A stretch of 64,000 nt of DNA, from positions 744,001 to 808,000 of the forward strand of contig JAGMWG010000017.1 of NCBI GenBank assembly GCA_020744225.1. The letters run 5' to 3'. The first letter of the stretch is position 1; every line of letters starts with the position of its first letter. This document shows positions 37,304-49,460 of the stretch, piece after piece. This DNA is from Paraphoma chrysanthemicola (Eukaryota; Ascomycota; Dothideomycetes; Pleosporales; Phaeosphaeriaceae). Below the pieces are notes generated by a model. That model was not told the DNA's origin. It was given only the letters and a program-made list of their open reading frames with translations, and made no database searches. A program made the position numbers and the translations under genes.

Positions 37304-38998
37304 CAAGTTCGGATTGAATAGGGCTGAATGGGTGTTTTGGTGCGAGGAGTTGATAGTGCTTCTTCTCTTCTACCATTGGGTATCCTCTCACGCCTAGCAC
37401 TGCTTGGGCAGGTTCCCAGTGGTTTTTTACATAGGGGTGGATTTTGAATTGCACATATCTAACCCTCCTTTTACTTGCATTTGCTGTTCCAATTATTGGC
37501 GGCGCCCTGAGAGGCTGATGCGCATGTTGTATAAGCGTTGCGAGCGGTATGATATCCTAGAACGTAAGTAGAAAATCTTAGTATATACATTGGGGAAGTC
37601 GAATGGAAGATATTTGACTTGTGCGATGGAGCACAGGAGTCTTGATACGAAACTTGTTGCGTAAGATTATTGTTCCTGTGAAGTATTCTTCCAGAGGCAA
37701 TACAGCAACGTCTCAAGTCTTCGCAAGAGCTACACAAATAGACGCAGCTTTCCTCTCCTAAGTACCGGTTGAAGCATTGCGTGACTACTTGCTGCTGACC
37801 AGAGGGATTCCAATACCTTTCGAGAAACACGGTAGTAGAAGATCTTCATGCATGAGTGTGATCTCAGCTGAGACTAAAGGTCAATTCAGCGGCAGACTTG
37901 CCGTACGTAGCGGCGGGCTTGAGGCGGACCTTGCGCCACACCAATGATGCTGTAGCTGCAAAAACGCAAAACCTGAAGTTGGGTTCGGTTCTCAACAGGA
38001 GTATAAAGTAGATAATAAACCGGTCGTAGCCTTCTCGTAGTAGAAATGAAAACCTGTTCAGTTGCAGTTTTGCCACTAGCCACAGGGCAATGCGGACCTG
38101 CATTCTGTGCAGAGCTAAGCTTCGAGGATCGGAGGAAACTGCCGGCATGAACGCACGTTTCTGAGTGGCTCGTACGAACCTTGATTGAAGACAAAGCAGC
38201 GCATATCCACAAGTGAGGCTTTCAGAGGGCATACCGCATGCCGGACCATGCCATCTCAACGGCGTTGTACTGATCATTGCAGGCAGGTGCCCACGGACGG
38301 ATCCACCCAGTTTCATTGAGCTCATGGAAGGAAAGAAGACACCGCCGGAGGTACCGCAGTTTCTTCGGAGATCACAAAATTCAGAAACATGAGAGGGCAG
38401 GAAATGTGCTTGGCTGCTCAACACGGTCCAGTCTCAATGCTACCATGATTTGCAAGAGAATCATACTATTGTAAGAACGTGCTCGTGCGAGTTGCTGTCC
38501 CTCGTGTCCAGGTGCAGAGTGGATGCCGCAACCAGCCTAGTCGTAAACAGCCTAGTGCGGTGGATCACTGAAAATCGCCTCAGCCAATTCCTGGCATGCA
38601 ACAACACCAAGGATCAAACGCCTCCTTAGCCTCACTGCATCTTGCTGCGCAGCAACCCCAGACTAAAGTGGGTGATTAATAAGAGAAACTTACGCGTAGG
38701 GCAAGAAGCGCTGCTCTGCCAGCAGAGCAGGATCTTCAGATCGAGCAGTCAAAGAAAGCGATCTTCTTGCTCGGCCATTCTTTCGGTCCCATTCCCCGCC
38801 TTCCGATTTGCACCGCTACGACAGCCTCCGATGACGACGTAGAGCTAATCTCAACTTCATCCATCACCAAAGGTCGATTTTGTCGCCATCACCGTTCTTA
38901 TATCTTGCGCATGCCTGTTTTCGCCGATAGGAACCACTCCTTGTAGCGCGCGACGCAAGCGACTGAGTGTGGAGCCAGCTAGACGAGATCAGTCCACC
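37304..38998. other. Intergenic, nothing supportable
   Basis: About 1.7 kb, short overlapping frames only (the largest, a 186-codon minus frame at 37864-38424, looks random). The left end should be the 3' UTR of the NAD kinase gene and the right end the promoter of the Zn2Cys6 gene. Confidence 0.5.
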
Positions 38999-41275
38999 AT
39001 GACCACCCCCCGAAGGAAGGCGTGCGTCGAGTGTCGACAGCAAAAGGTACATCTCCCGCGCTCCAATTGCATTTAATAAGTCGCACAATGATGGATTTGA
39101 TGACTGATGATGCAGATTCGATGCGATGTCGAGCAGCACAAGGTCCCGCATGACCCCTGTGGTCGTTGCAGGAAGATGGGCCTAGAGTGCAGGATATTGC
39201 CTACCAGTACTAGGAACTTACGACAGACCAAAGCTGAGATGCGACGAGAACTTGAAGAGCTCCGATGGGGATTGAGGACCGGCCAGGCGCCTGGAAGTGA
39301 CCCAAATTACCCAGGCTCAACAGCATCTCCAAATGTCGACATGCAAGGCTACAGTCCACATGACCATGGATCAGGAACCTATTCAAATTCAGCCAGGACT
39401 GATAGATCCGTTTCACCAACATTCGATTCGAGGCCGCCGACAAGGAAGGGTTCGGACAATCGAATGACTCTCCCACGCGTTATTGACGGCTATTTTCTAC
39501 ATGCTCAGAAGATTGATGCATGTTTCGAACTGTAAGCGTAGCCTCCGCATAAGGGTCTTATCCATACTAACATGCGCTCAAGATTTTTCAAGCAGTATCA
39601 CCCACTTTTCCCAGTTCTGGACGCTTCCTTACGACCTAACGACTTCTATGATTTATCGCCTTTCTTGTTCTGGAGCATTATTGTGACGGGATCTCGAAGA
39701 TACAAGGAAGACCGGATGGTGCTTGAGAAGGTCAGCCATCTAATCGTTCCACTCGCCTTCTCCTCAATGGCTCAGCGATGCGCGCAAATTCCTATTATCG
39801 AAGGTCTCCTCATCCTCTGCATCTGGCGGATACCAACGAATTCCATGTACAAAGACATGGCACATCTTATGTGTGGCGCCGCAGTCCATCTATCCACACA
39901 GATTGGGCTGCATATTTCTGGCGTTGGCCAGGACTTCGCGAGGAAACCACTGAAGAAAGATCAGGATGAGAAATCAATTCGTGCTAGGTTATGGCTTTGC
40001 TGCGTGATACAGTCCATCAGGTAAGGCCGGTGATTTACCCGAGAGTACAAGGCTGACTTGCGCCAGAACCAACGTAGCCGATGGTCTACCGCCAACTGCG
40101 GAATCTCTCCTCGACTGCGATGAACGGGACCGTGAGAACATGGTTCCGTTCCTGCCAGCAGACCTGCAATTCTTGCACAAAACTTACATCATCACTCTTC
40201 GAGCTGTGATAGCGTTGAGCAAGTCTGAAATCCAGTCGGTGAACTGTGATGTTCGCGTTCTGCGTTCATTGCTCAGCATTTTCGATCAGCAAATGCTGAG
40301 CCATTCGCAGTCGTCGACGGGCGATATTGGTAAGTCAAATTCCAAGATATCCGGAAGTATGCTTACTCGTTAGATCTCCTTCAACTCAACTGTGCACGCG
40401 TCCACATCTTAGCATTCCACTTCTTTGCCAACCCAATAAATACTGAGCCAGATTCTGAAGCCCTCTCGCGGTTCTACTCGCTATGCATCAGCGTTATCGA
40501 CGCTGCTACTGCGCTTACCGAGAAGAGCTATTTCTCGTTCTCGATGGATCGATCAGTCACACTAGCAGGTTTCGTTATTCTTAAGCTTGTTCGCAGCCAG
40601 CTTGCCCCTCACTTGGACCTTGCGGCTGGCGAAAAGGCTTTCTTCCAGGCAGTACAATTCCTTCAAAACGTGTCTCTGCAGCCAGGGGACATTTTCCAGA
40701 GAACAGCCCGTATCATGACCGATCTTTGGAGCAGCAATAAGGTGTTCCGGAAAAAGAATGGCCAGATCGAATCACTGGGCCTCAGGCTGAGAACGAGACT
40801 AGGCATGAGTGTCAGCTATGACATGTTCTGGTACTGGAGGGAGGAGTTCGGCAACATGCAGAATCCATACAACAATGGTGAGGAGACAGCCGCACCATCC
40901 AATGATGCCACCCGGCCGAATACGCCTCGTGAGGACCTTGGTCGCACCACACAGGCTCCCGTGCTGACGCAACCAGCACAAACTCAAATACAGCATCAGC
41001 CGCTACCAGCGGTTTCAATGAATACACAAATCCCCTTGACGAAGTTCGATCCAAGCCTGGTTCCAATGCAGCCGGATCCCGCGGTTATGAGCTTCGACAC
41101 GTGGGAAGGATCGGATTATAATGTTCCACCGATGATGGATCAGTTCCCTGATTATGATTGGGCGGCTGGCTTTGACTTTTCCAACACGGAATTCCCGACT
41201 ATGCCGACTGGAGCTATTGGAGGCGGGCCAATGATGCCAAACAATATGGGAAACATGGGGTACACCTTTGGTTGA
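38999..41275 (+). CDS. Zn2Cys6 transcription factor (LEU3/War1/PrtT-like)
   Basis: Five exons: 38999-39046, 39116-39531, 39583-40020, 40067-40329 and 40374-41275, giving 688 aa; introns of 69, 51, 46 and 44 nt all keep phase, and intron 2 has a clear TACTAAC branch site. The binuclear cluster has C9, C12, C19, C31, C34 and C41 with an 11-residue loop between Cys 3 and 4, followed by a basic-acidic helix (about residues 50-66) that may dimerise. The middle holds the fungal transcription factor domain, beginning F-F-K-Q-Y-H-P-L-F-P-V-L-D. The C-terminal ~150 residues are Gln/Pro/Met-rich, like an activation region. The cluster and middle-domain order fit the LEU3/War1/PrtT group; the actual targets cannot be told. 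The linker in exon 2 is Ser/Gly-rich. Confidence 0.87.
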
Positions 41276-43053
41276 GGAAGCATACCAAACCAGGAAATCC
41301 AAATGAGCACCGCGGCACGTTGATGTCCTCAACTGAGGCTGGCATCGACCACCATCAGCGGCAGTAAGATACGTCGTGTCCATTGAAAACACCAAGCTAA
41401 GTGTTCAACGTTTACTGGTAACGGAAACTCACTGTCTGGTTTGTTCAAAATTTGGCTGTTCGGGCTGGGCTGCTGGAGTTCTTGTGGCATCAAGTCGATG
41501 CAAGGCACTTATGACTGGCTTGATCTTTCCATGCAAGGTCTGGTGCGTCGGGACAATCGGTTGTTTCCAGAATCGAGCCAGCCTTTGCGCCGTTCGAGTC
41601 CAGCTCATGAGACTCAACAAAGCATTACTGGGACTGGGCGAACGGCGGCTGAGAATCAATCTTTGAGAATGGCTCTACGACTGCTTATTGCAAGCGGCGA
41701 TCTACGCGCTGTTAACGAGGCGACTCGAATGTAATAAGATACACGTTCTAAGCATTGCTGGCACTACCTCCCACCGTGTTGAATCATGAACAAAGCCCTT
41801 GCTGGCGGCGAAGATGTTGTGTCTTTTAACAACGTTTTCCCTTGAATCTCATGCTGGAGAGGGAAGTTGGCTGGACTTGTAGGATGACGTGATGCAAGTC
41901 TTTATCCTTAGTGGAAAAAGGAAAGTCTGAGACTGGGTTTGAGGCCGTGAGTAATTACCCTGTCGAGGTTAAGGTTTGTCTGTAGAGTGTACCGCTCGGA
42001 AGGTGTTAAAGCTCTTCAAAAGCAAATTTTTCTGGGAACCACTACCTTGAATAAGCATCACAGAAGCAAATTATGCTTGCTCATAAATCTCAGTCTCGGC
42101 AAGCTGCACTGCCCTCAACTTCCTCATAAAGCAGTCAGTCCTCCACCACTATGCACATGTCGGCCAAATCGGCCGTTCTGGCCCACATCAGCAATTCGAC
42201 CCTACCTTCACTCATTCCTTTCGATCACCAACTCTTCCCTGACCTTACAGTAAAAGATTACCATAAATGCTTTCATGCGCTCGCACACGCTTGGACATGC
42301 CGCTCTGCACCCCTCAACTTCCCCTCATCGCAAGCAACCATCCATGAAACCCCCCGCCCAGCAACACAACCATACCTCCCGCCGCTTGCATGCCTCCGAC
42401 ACCCACCATCACAATCGGCATGCTACATCACTCCTGTACCCCACAGCTCACTAAGCCTCGTGCAGACTAATCACAGTCCACGCATGCACTTCCATCGGCG
42501 CATACCCCGGCGAACATCGGCATGACGCGCGACTGCGGGGTGCTGCTGCACCGATGTCCACGACGTTTGTGGTCGGGCTCTACGGTTCGGGCAGCCGTCT
42601 GCTTGTCAGATGGGCTGATTTTGGAAGAGATACGGGTGAGATAGCAGACTCGGCGAATGTGCGATGAAGACATGGGCAGCAAGCTTCGGGAGTGACGATG
42701 TGCAAGTCGGTACGTCGGGTGAGTTTGATATCTATAACTATATGCATCCGGGCCTTAAGGACGACGATTTTAGGTTCACTTTTGGGTTGGTCTTTTGGCT
42801 CTTGTTGTTTTATTATAGTTCAAAGTCTATCTATCGATCTAATCTCCGCACCGGTTTAAGATCTTCTACCCTGCGTCATCGCTTTTGTTCGTTCCTGCAT
42901 TGCGGGTAGTGCGTCATTGTCGGGTTCGGGTACGCTACAACAGTATTGATAGTCCATCGGTCTCGTAGACGCTTTAAGGGGCTTCCAGAACCGTGTAACC
43001 GCATACCTGGAACAAGCGCGCCCAGCAAAAAGAGTAGGAAGTTGTAGCAAAAC
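41276..43053. other. Intergenic, nothing supportable
   Basis: About 1.8 kb with short noise frames. It covers the 3' UTR of the Zn2Cys6 gene and the promoter of the isocitrate-lyase-superfamily gene. No repeat or RNA gene seen. Confidence 0.5.
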
Positions 43054-44064
43054 ATGGGGTCAATATCACCACCGGATAGCCCCAGGCCAGTATCCGCGGT
43101 TCAGAAACTACGGCATATGCTCGCAGACCCAGACAAATTCATTGCATGTCCCGGCGTTTATGATGGATTCACGGCACGGATAGCATTGCAGGAAGGTGTT
43201 GATTGCTTATACATGGTCTGTATGCCCATCACATGACATTGCTATTCACCACCACAGTCCCAAAGCACGCACTGACTTCCCCAGACCGGCGCAGGAACCA
43301 CAATGTCCCGCCTGGGCCTCGCAGACATGGGTATCGCAACCCAAACAGACATGCTCCAAAACGCCTCCATGATCGCATCGCTCTCTCCCTCAACACCCCT
43401 CATCGCCGACGCCGACACCGGCTACGGCGGCGCCATCATGGTCGGACGCACTGTAACAGGGTACATTCGCGCTGGCGTCGCGGGCCTCCATCTCGAAGAC
43501 CAAGTTGTGAACAAGCGATGTGGACACCTGCGCGGCAAGCAGTTAGTCGACGTGGATGAATTCGCAAGTCGGATTCGAGCTGCAGTGTTAGCAAGGGAAG
43601 CATCGGGAGGAGATATAGTGATTATTGCACGAACAGATGCATTACAAGGACACGGGTATGACGAAGCAATTAAGCGCTTGAACGCAGCAATATCCGCCGG
43701 CGCAGACGTCGCGTTCCTCGAAGGCGTAGACACACGCGCATCCGCTGAACGTGCGTGCGCAGACCTCGCGCCTACACCCTGTCTTTTCAACAACGTGCCC
43801 GGGGGCGTGAGTCCTGATTTTGATGTCAAAGAGTGCAGGGCGATTGGGTACAAGCTTGCCATCTTCCCGTGCTTGGCGTTCGAGATGGTGTATCCGGCGG
43901 TACGCAGGGCGGTCAGGCAGTTGAAGGAGGAAGGGAACGTGGGCAGTCAGGAGAAGGATGGCAGGAGGTATGGGCCCAGGGAGTTGTTTCAGGTCTGTGG
44001 GTTGGATGAGTTGGTGGATTTTGATAGGCAGGCTGGGGGAGGGGCTTATGCGGATGGGGCGTAA
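43054..44064 (+). CDS. Isocitrate lyase/PEP mutase superfamily enzyme
   Basis: Two exons, 43054-43215 and 43285-44064, give 313 aa; the 69-nt intron uses a GTCTGT donor and keeps phase 0. The fold is the ICL/PEPM alpha/beta barrel. Metal-binding D-A-D-T-G-Y-G-G and the catalytic-loop motif N-K-R-C-G-H-L-R-G-K are intact, then H-L-E-D-Q before it and A-R-T-D-A after it. A K-R-C-G-H loop is what C-C bond lyases of the family (2-methylisocitrate lyase, oxaloacetate hydrolase) carry, so a lyase is more likely than a phosphonomutase. At 313 aa it is shorter than fungal mitochondrial methylisocitrate lyases (about 550-600 aa) and lacks a mitochondrial presequence, so the true substrate is open. The C-terminus is Gly-rich. 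Confidence 0.83.
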
Positions 44065-44498
44065 GGGGTGGTGGGTAAGGGAAAGGGAGGCGAGAGGATT
44101 AATGATCATGTCAGTAATGAAGTGATGTGAAGTAGCTAGAGCTCGGGTTCTGCATTGAGAAGAGGGATTCGAAGTCATCAGCGCAAACCACTATGATGCG
44201 GTAGTAGGACAAGCCTGTGAGCGCATATGTTGCTAAATCATTTCATCAAAGACATTAGTCTCACTGTACAGGGGACTCAATAATTGGTTTCAAAGAGCTT
44301 CATTCTTTCCTTTCCATAGTCGTAGCGACTTTTTCCACAGGTTCAAATATTCATACAAGCCTCATCCTACAAGCCTCATCATACTCAAGCCGCAATTGCG
44401 AGCTTGTTCAGAACCTCCACTCTAGTCCCATAATCAACACTTTCCAAACCCTGCTATCATCCTCCTGAATAGTCCATCGTATCTAATCCACGAGCCAT
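44065..44498. other. Convergent 3' spacer
   Basis: 434 bases between the end of the lyase gene (plus) and the end of the secreted repeat protein gene (minus). It must hold both 3' UTRs; nothing else seen. Confidence 0.5.
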
Positions 44499-45809
44499 CT
44501 AAGCCCTCAGTCCCCTCCTCATCTTCCTCGCCGCAGCCGGTGGGTTCTCGGGTCCACCAGCAGGGTTGGTAACCGCGCCCGCAAAGCCAAGCGCGCTGTT
44601 GAACAGATCAGCAGTGGACTTGTCCCTGGTTCCGGCAGCCTCAACCTGCGCCTTCGCGTCCTCACACGCGGCCTTGGCGGCGTCATTTGCCTCGCAGACG
44701 TTGGTGAGCTGGTTGCACAGAGCGTTGGTGATGATATTGGGGTTGAGCGCCTCACCCTGGCCGCCACGAGCCACGGGGTCGGCGATCTGGAATGTGAACT
44801 CTGTGTCTGGACGGTTGCCCTCGCCGCCTTGGAAGGTAATGGTGGGTGTGCAAAGACCGAAATCAGCGCCTGCGAGGGAGCCAGCGGCGGCACCAGCTCC
44901 TGCGTTGTCGTTTCCGGCGTTGTCGTTAGCGTTACCGGCATTGTCGTTGGCGTTACCGGCGTTGTTGTTCGCATTGCCAGCGTTGTTGTTGGCGTTGCCA
45001 GCGTTGCCGGCATCAGCAGCCTCGTCATCGCCGGCATCAGCAGCTCCATCGTCACACTCGACCGCAGCCGCGTCGTCCTGGTCGTCCGCAGCAGCGTCTT
45101 CCTGGTCGTTGCCAGCGGCGGCGTCACCCTGGTTGGCATTTCCCTGGTTCTGATTGGCGTTGCCCTGGTTCTGGTTGGCATTACCACCGGCATTGCCTTG
45201 ATTGTTGTTGTTGCCAGCTTGCTGCTGAGCACCACCGGCAGCCGCACCACCAGCGGCAGCCTGTGAAGCGACCAAGTTGCCGAAGCCGGCCTGGTCGAGA
45301 AGATCAAAGACACTCAGACCATCGGCGGCGAGGGGGCTAGCCTGGCTCTGCTGGCTGAGAGCGGCAACAGCACCATCAACATCGACATCAGGGTCGATGA
45401 GAGGGGTGATACCACGGAGCTCAGGCGTAGCGGGGAGAGATGGGTCACCGCAGACGTTCTGGATATTGCCGTTGGCGAAGGGGTTCGTGTTCTTCTCAGA
45501 AGCAACGAGACCGATGGCTGCAGCGATGGCATCAGCGCCACCACCGAGCTCAGAGACGATCTGATCGGCACGGCTGAGCTGTTGTATGTTAGATGCTGAT
45601 GTTCATATACCGGAGCATTCGTTGCCTACCTTAGCACAAGAGTTGGCTGCGCCCAACAAGTCGCTGATAGTAGCACCGGCGATGGTTGCAGCGGCGCCGG
45701 GAGCACCACCCTGGACTGCCGAAATGGCAGCAATGGGGACCTGTTCCTGACCGAAACGGGCCTCGACGTAGGCGATGATGGCCGCAATGAGGATGACTTT
45801 GGAAACCAT
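44499..45809 (-). CDS. Secreted Asn/Gly/Ala repeat protein
   Basis: Two minus-strand exons, 45630-45809 and 44499-45578, give 419 aa; the 51-nt intron has a CTAAC branch site and is phase 0. A signal peptide covers about residues 1-18 (V-S-K-V-I-L-I-A-A-I-I-A-Y-V-E-A). An Ala/Gly-rich N-terminal part with Cys follows, then Gly/Asn/Gln heptads (G-N-A-N-Q-N-Q), an acidic Asp/Ala stretch, heptads N-A-G-N-A-N-N or N-A-G-N-A-N-D, and a conserved-looking C-terminal domain with F-G-L-C-T-P, a N-R-P-D-T-E-F-T-F segment and C-N-Q-L-T-N-V-C. No GPI signal is evident; the protein ends in a basic R-K-M-R-R-G-L-R-A tail. Similar fungal proteins are sometimes auto-annotated as 'circumsporozoite protein' because of Asn-rich repeats; that name is misleading. 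It is probably an extracellular or cell-wall protein; function unknown. Confidence 0.8.
44905..45003. repeat. 21-bp minisatellite (N-A-G-N-A-N-N/D heptads)
   Basis: Four 21-bp units at 44920, 44941, 44962 and 44983, plus a 15-bp partial unit at 44905. They differ by a few bases and encode the second heptad block of the secreted protein, so copy number can vary without a frameshift. Confidence 0.85.
45127..45183. repeat. 21-bp minisatellite (G-N-A-N-Q-N-Q heptads)
   Basis: Two full 21-bp units at 45142 and 45163 with a 15-bp partial unit at 45127, in frame in the same gene. Unit sequence differs from the 44905-45003 array but unit length is identical. Confidence 0.8.
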
Positions 45810-46873
45810 GATGGCGAATATAGACAATCAAGCAATGGTCTTTAGACGTTAAAATATAGCGAATGTGAGACTAGCTCTGTGATGTTAAAAGATGCCGACC
45901 GGGGCTTGCGAAGTGAATGGAGAATCGAAAGAAGGACGAAAGCGAAGGAAAAGACCGAAGTGATGTTGCTACTGCGAGTTGCTGTTGCTGGCCTTCAACT
46001 GTGAGCGCGACCTATTCATCTTTATATCACAATGCAGTTGAGCATCACACCGCGAGCCTCTCTTGCCGCAAGCGCCACGCCACCCATGACGGCACGACAG
46101 GGAGATTGCATGTCTCGAAATCGGCATCTAGCCATGTCAAAGCGTGTCAAACATCTGCCAAGCATCGCAGGAAGCAGTGGAATGGCGGTGGAAGATGACT
46201 AGGAAAGTGTTCCTGCCAAGGCGTCATGCGATCTTGGGCACGATGGAACGTGTGATTTGCGGGATGCGACTTCGCTTCGCCTTAAGACGAGTCGGTTAAG
46301 GCACACGTGTGGAACGACTGTTCGAGTGTTGTTGTAGCCGGGGGCGAGGCTGGTTGTGTTGTGACGGCGTCGGTCGCGGTAGGGTTTCAGAGTACTGCAC
46401 GACACCTATAGCCGCCATCTTGACACGACAAGAGGACAATGCGCTCGGAGCGGCACCTGAATCTGCGCAAGGCGATTCGAGCATTCTGCAAACTGCTCAA
46501 TTGCGGAGAAAACGTCATGCAAATGGACACGCGTGGCTACGGATAACATGGTTGTGGTATTGGGAAAAACAGGGCCGGCTTACCGCCAGCTGCCTTATGC
46601 AGTCGAAACAATATGCTTAGCAGCACCAGAAAATGCTCAGTAATTGGAGAAAGAGGAGAGTTGATTATTCATGCTTTCCACCGATCAATTCGTCGGAGAT
46701 GCGTCATATGAGGACTGCGCGAGTGTGAGGTGAGCCGAGTGGCATGAGCTTGGACCACATGTATCATCTGCACGGAGGGATTGAATGCAGGTTGATATGG
46801 TGACGCTGATATACCCGTCTGCAAGATGCATTTATCCGGAGGCGGAGGCTCAAACGCTGCAGCCTTGGTTCTA
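45810..46873. other. Intergenic / secreted-protein promoter
   Basis: About 1.1 kb of short noise frames. A minus-strand TATAAA at 46021-46026 lies 217 bases upstream of the ATG of the secreted protein gene and could be its TATA box. Confidence 0.4.
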
Positions 46874-47798
46874 TTATGTACGATCCAGCTTTCGTCGCAG
46901 AAGTCTTGTTCTCTTCATCAGCTTCTTGTACTTGTGCTTCTTCATCTTCAGCTTGCGTTGTCGCTTGACGCTGATCAACAACATGCCACCTCGCCGCCGC
47001 CTCACATGTTCTCGGAAAGTCGTCGACCTCTCTATCCGCTCGGTGGGAAGAGGGACCTCCGTTATGCGCTGATTGAGCGCAAATGGATCGAAGGCTACTG
47101 GAGGGGGCGGAGGATGGAAGTGGGGAATTTGCGAGGCATAGAAATTGATGCTCTCTTCTGTCGGTGGCCCATCGAGGTGCTGTGTAGTTTCTTGTACGAA
47201 CACAGCCTGCTCTTGCATTTCCTCGTGCGCATCGATACCGGCGTACAGACTCTGTACAAAGTCGCTGAGTGTCTGATTGGTTCGTTGTATCGAACGAGGA
47301 TCGGTCGGTTCAGTTCGGTGAAATAAAGCGTCAAAGACATCCATGGTAGCCGGCTGCTGCCAAGCCTCTCGGTGGAAAGGTATCGGCCGGTGGAGGGCGA
47401 AGAATGACGAAAGTTTCACGTCTGCACCAAGTAAGCATGTTTGACAGCCGGCAGTTTCTGTATTTCATACCGGCATCGTGAATGTGTGTTGTTGCCGGCA
47501 CGTGAGGGACATTGTTCATCGAACTGGACACCGGTATCTCCGTTATGGTGTCGCTCGCCTTTGCGTTTGTCCCTTGTCCTTGGAGCTGTGTGGGCGCATT
47601 GCTCTGCTCCAGGTCCTCCGCAGGCTTCTTTTTGCTGCTTGGTGGTATCGACGACTTGGAGGACGAATACCGCCGCTGGTGACTTGGTCGGAAGGGCTTT
47701 GGGGCGGTGCACAGCGCAGCACGGCAGACGGCGCCCGCTGGTGCGGTCGATAAGGACGAGGTCGATCGTGCGACTCTCGCAAAGGAGGGCGAGAACAT
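46874..47798 (-). CDS. COX24: Mitochondrial small ribosomal subunit mS38 (COX24/AURKAIP1-type)
   Basis: Two minus-strand exons, 47471-47798 and 46874-47421, give 291 aa; the 49-nt intron starts GTATGA and keeps phase. The first ~45 residues are Arg/Ser/Ala-rich with few acids, a mitochondrial targeting presequence. The C-terminal ~45 residues carry the family core: S-V-K-R-Q-R-K-L-K-M-K-K-H-K-Y-K-K followed by R-T-R-L-L-R, extremely basic and typical of the short COX24 domain that binds 12S/15S rRNA. The middle is Pro/His-rich and poorly conserved. In yeast Cox24 (Qri5) is needed for COX1 mRNA processing and translation. The join places T-T-H-I-H-D-A before D-V-K-L-S-S-F-F. Confidence 0.85.
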
Positions 47799-49460
47799 GG
47801 CCAACGGCGATGGAGGGGTGGTGTTGTCGTTGAGGCTGAACGCGGCTCTGCAATCAGGACTTGAGCACTTGCGAGCGAAGTGAGCTAGTCCTAGTTCAGC
47901 TACACCGGCGGCATTTCCGGAGTTTATCCGCCGAGCAGCGTCACATGCCATCAGGCCAGCAACCTTGGAAGACCACCAAGTGTCGCCATCATTCGTGCTT
48001 GTCCTAGCTCAGATGTTGCATACTGTCGACCCGGAAGATCTTGTATTGCGTGGCCTGTATACTTGCAGAGTGCTATCGTATCGTTCGTTGCTTCTCACAC
48101 AATGTTCTGAGGCTATTTAGCCCTGTGCAATCGTGCACACAGAGCGCGACATGTTACGAGACTTATTGGAAGACTGCCTTTGGATGGCATCACAATTAGC
48201 TCTGGTGTATCGAGCATCTACGAAATGAGCAGGTACTTTAGCCAGCTTTTCTGCTCCCCACGGTTCCAATTCAGATGGCTTGAACCCTTGCGGACAGACT
48301 GAGTATTCATCCTGTCCCACGTCCCATGTGAGCACCGGCAGGCCAGCTGCCAACAACCATGTCCAGCTCCATAGTTGTACCCATAAAACGTACCATCTTG
48401 GCGGTTCTGATTATACCCCCACGTCACCTGTGTGTGGATTCACGTCTGTGATCTTCAATGGCGTCCCCTTCATTGCATGCCATGCAAGCAGTCCTGTATG
48501 TAAAGATAGCTCATGTTGCGCTGACCCTGAATTTATTGATTCGCTACCATTCACAGAGATCACTCCCATCTTTGTCTAGGATGCAGGATTCATTGGGTGG
48601 CAGTGCTCAGTGGTGTGCTGCGTCGCTCTCCGACTTCCGGTGACTACGCCGCACTCGTGCATGTAACCTGTAAGCAATCCACGCCGCAGCCGTGCACATC
48701 ATTCTGTTTCTGAATTAGCACACCTCCTGACAGCTTATGTCATTTGCTGTGGAACATTTGACATTGAGGGTCGTGTATTCCCTATTCAAATCTTGGCCAC
48801 TACTTTGGTACATGTTGGATATGTGCTTGCTGCATGCGATAGGAGCTCATGTACGCACTGACAATGCAATGGACGTTACATTCCGTGACAAAACTAGCAG
48901 GTTGCCTATGCTAGTCCTTTGCATTCTCATGCAGCGTAATATACCTCAGCTTCCTTTGGCCCCACCCTGCAACCCAAAACTTCTCGAAACCACCCAAGTG
49001 CTAAGGAAAGTCGCAGCAATGACGTCGCGGCGACAGCGATGAAGCAGATATCCGGCCCGCTAAACGCTAATGCCTGGAAACAGATTGCAGATGCGCGCAT
49101 TTTGGAACAATGAACATGCCTTCCTCTTCTTGCCTCTCGCGGCCCGCTTGCGAAAGCTACCCCTGCCACTACCAATCTACTAGTGGGTACCTACCTTGCT
49201 CTTTCAAATCTTGCAGAAAATGGATCATGTCGTAAACTCGTTTTCGAACAATGGCGAAGAAGAAGAGGTAAATCTGGGTATAATAAGAAAAATCTACCGT
49301 GGCGTTGCGCTTGTTTGGCAATCGCGGCGATTGTAACGGATCGTGCGGTCGTCGAATAGACTTGAGGCTGGCTACATTTTATGCGCTCTGCGGACGTGCT
49401 AGTAGCTGATGGTCGGACCCTGCATGAATTACCGTCAAGTTGGTGTGAAGAATGGCGCAA
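47799..49460. other. Intergenic, nothing supportable
   Basis: About 1.7 kb between two minus-strand genes; short frames only. It includes the mS38 promoter and the 3' UTR of the G-alpha gene. Confidence 0.5.

Noticed and set aside
44499..45809. Circumsporozoite-type protein (parasite-like)
   Set aside because: Only the Asn-rich repeat composition is shared; the gene has a fungal intron and no thrombospondin-type domain.
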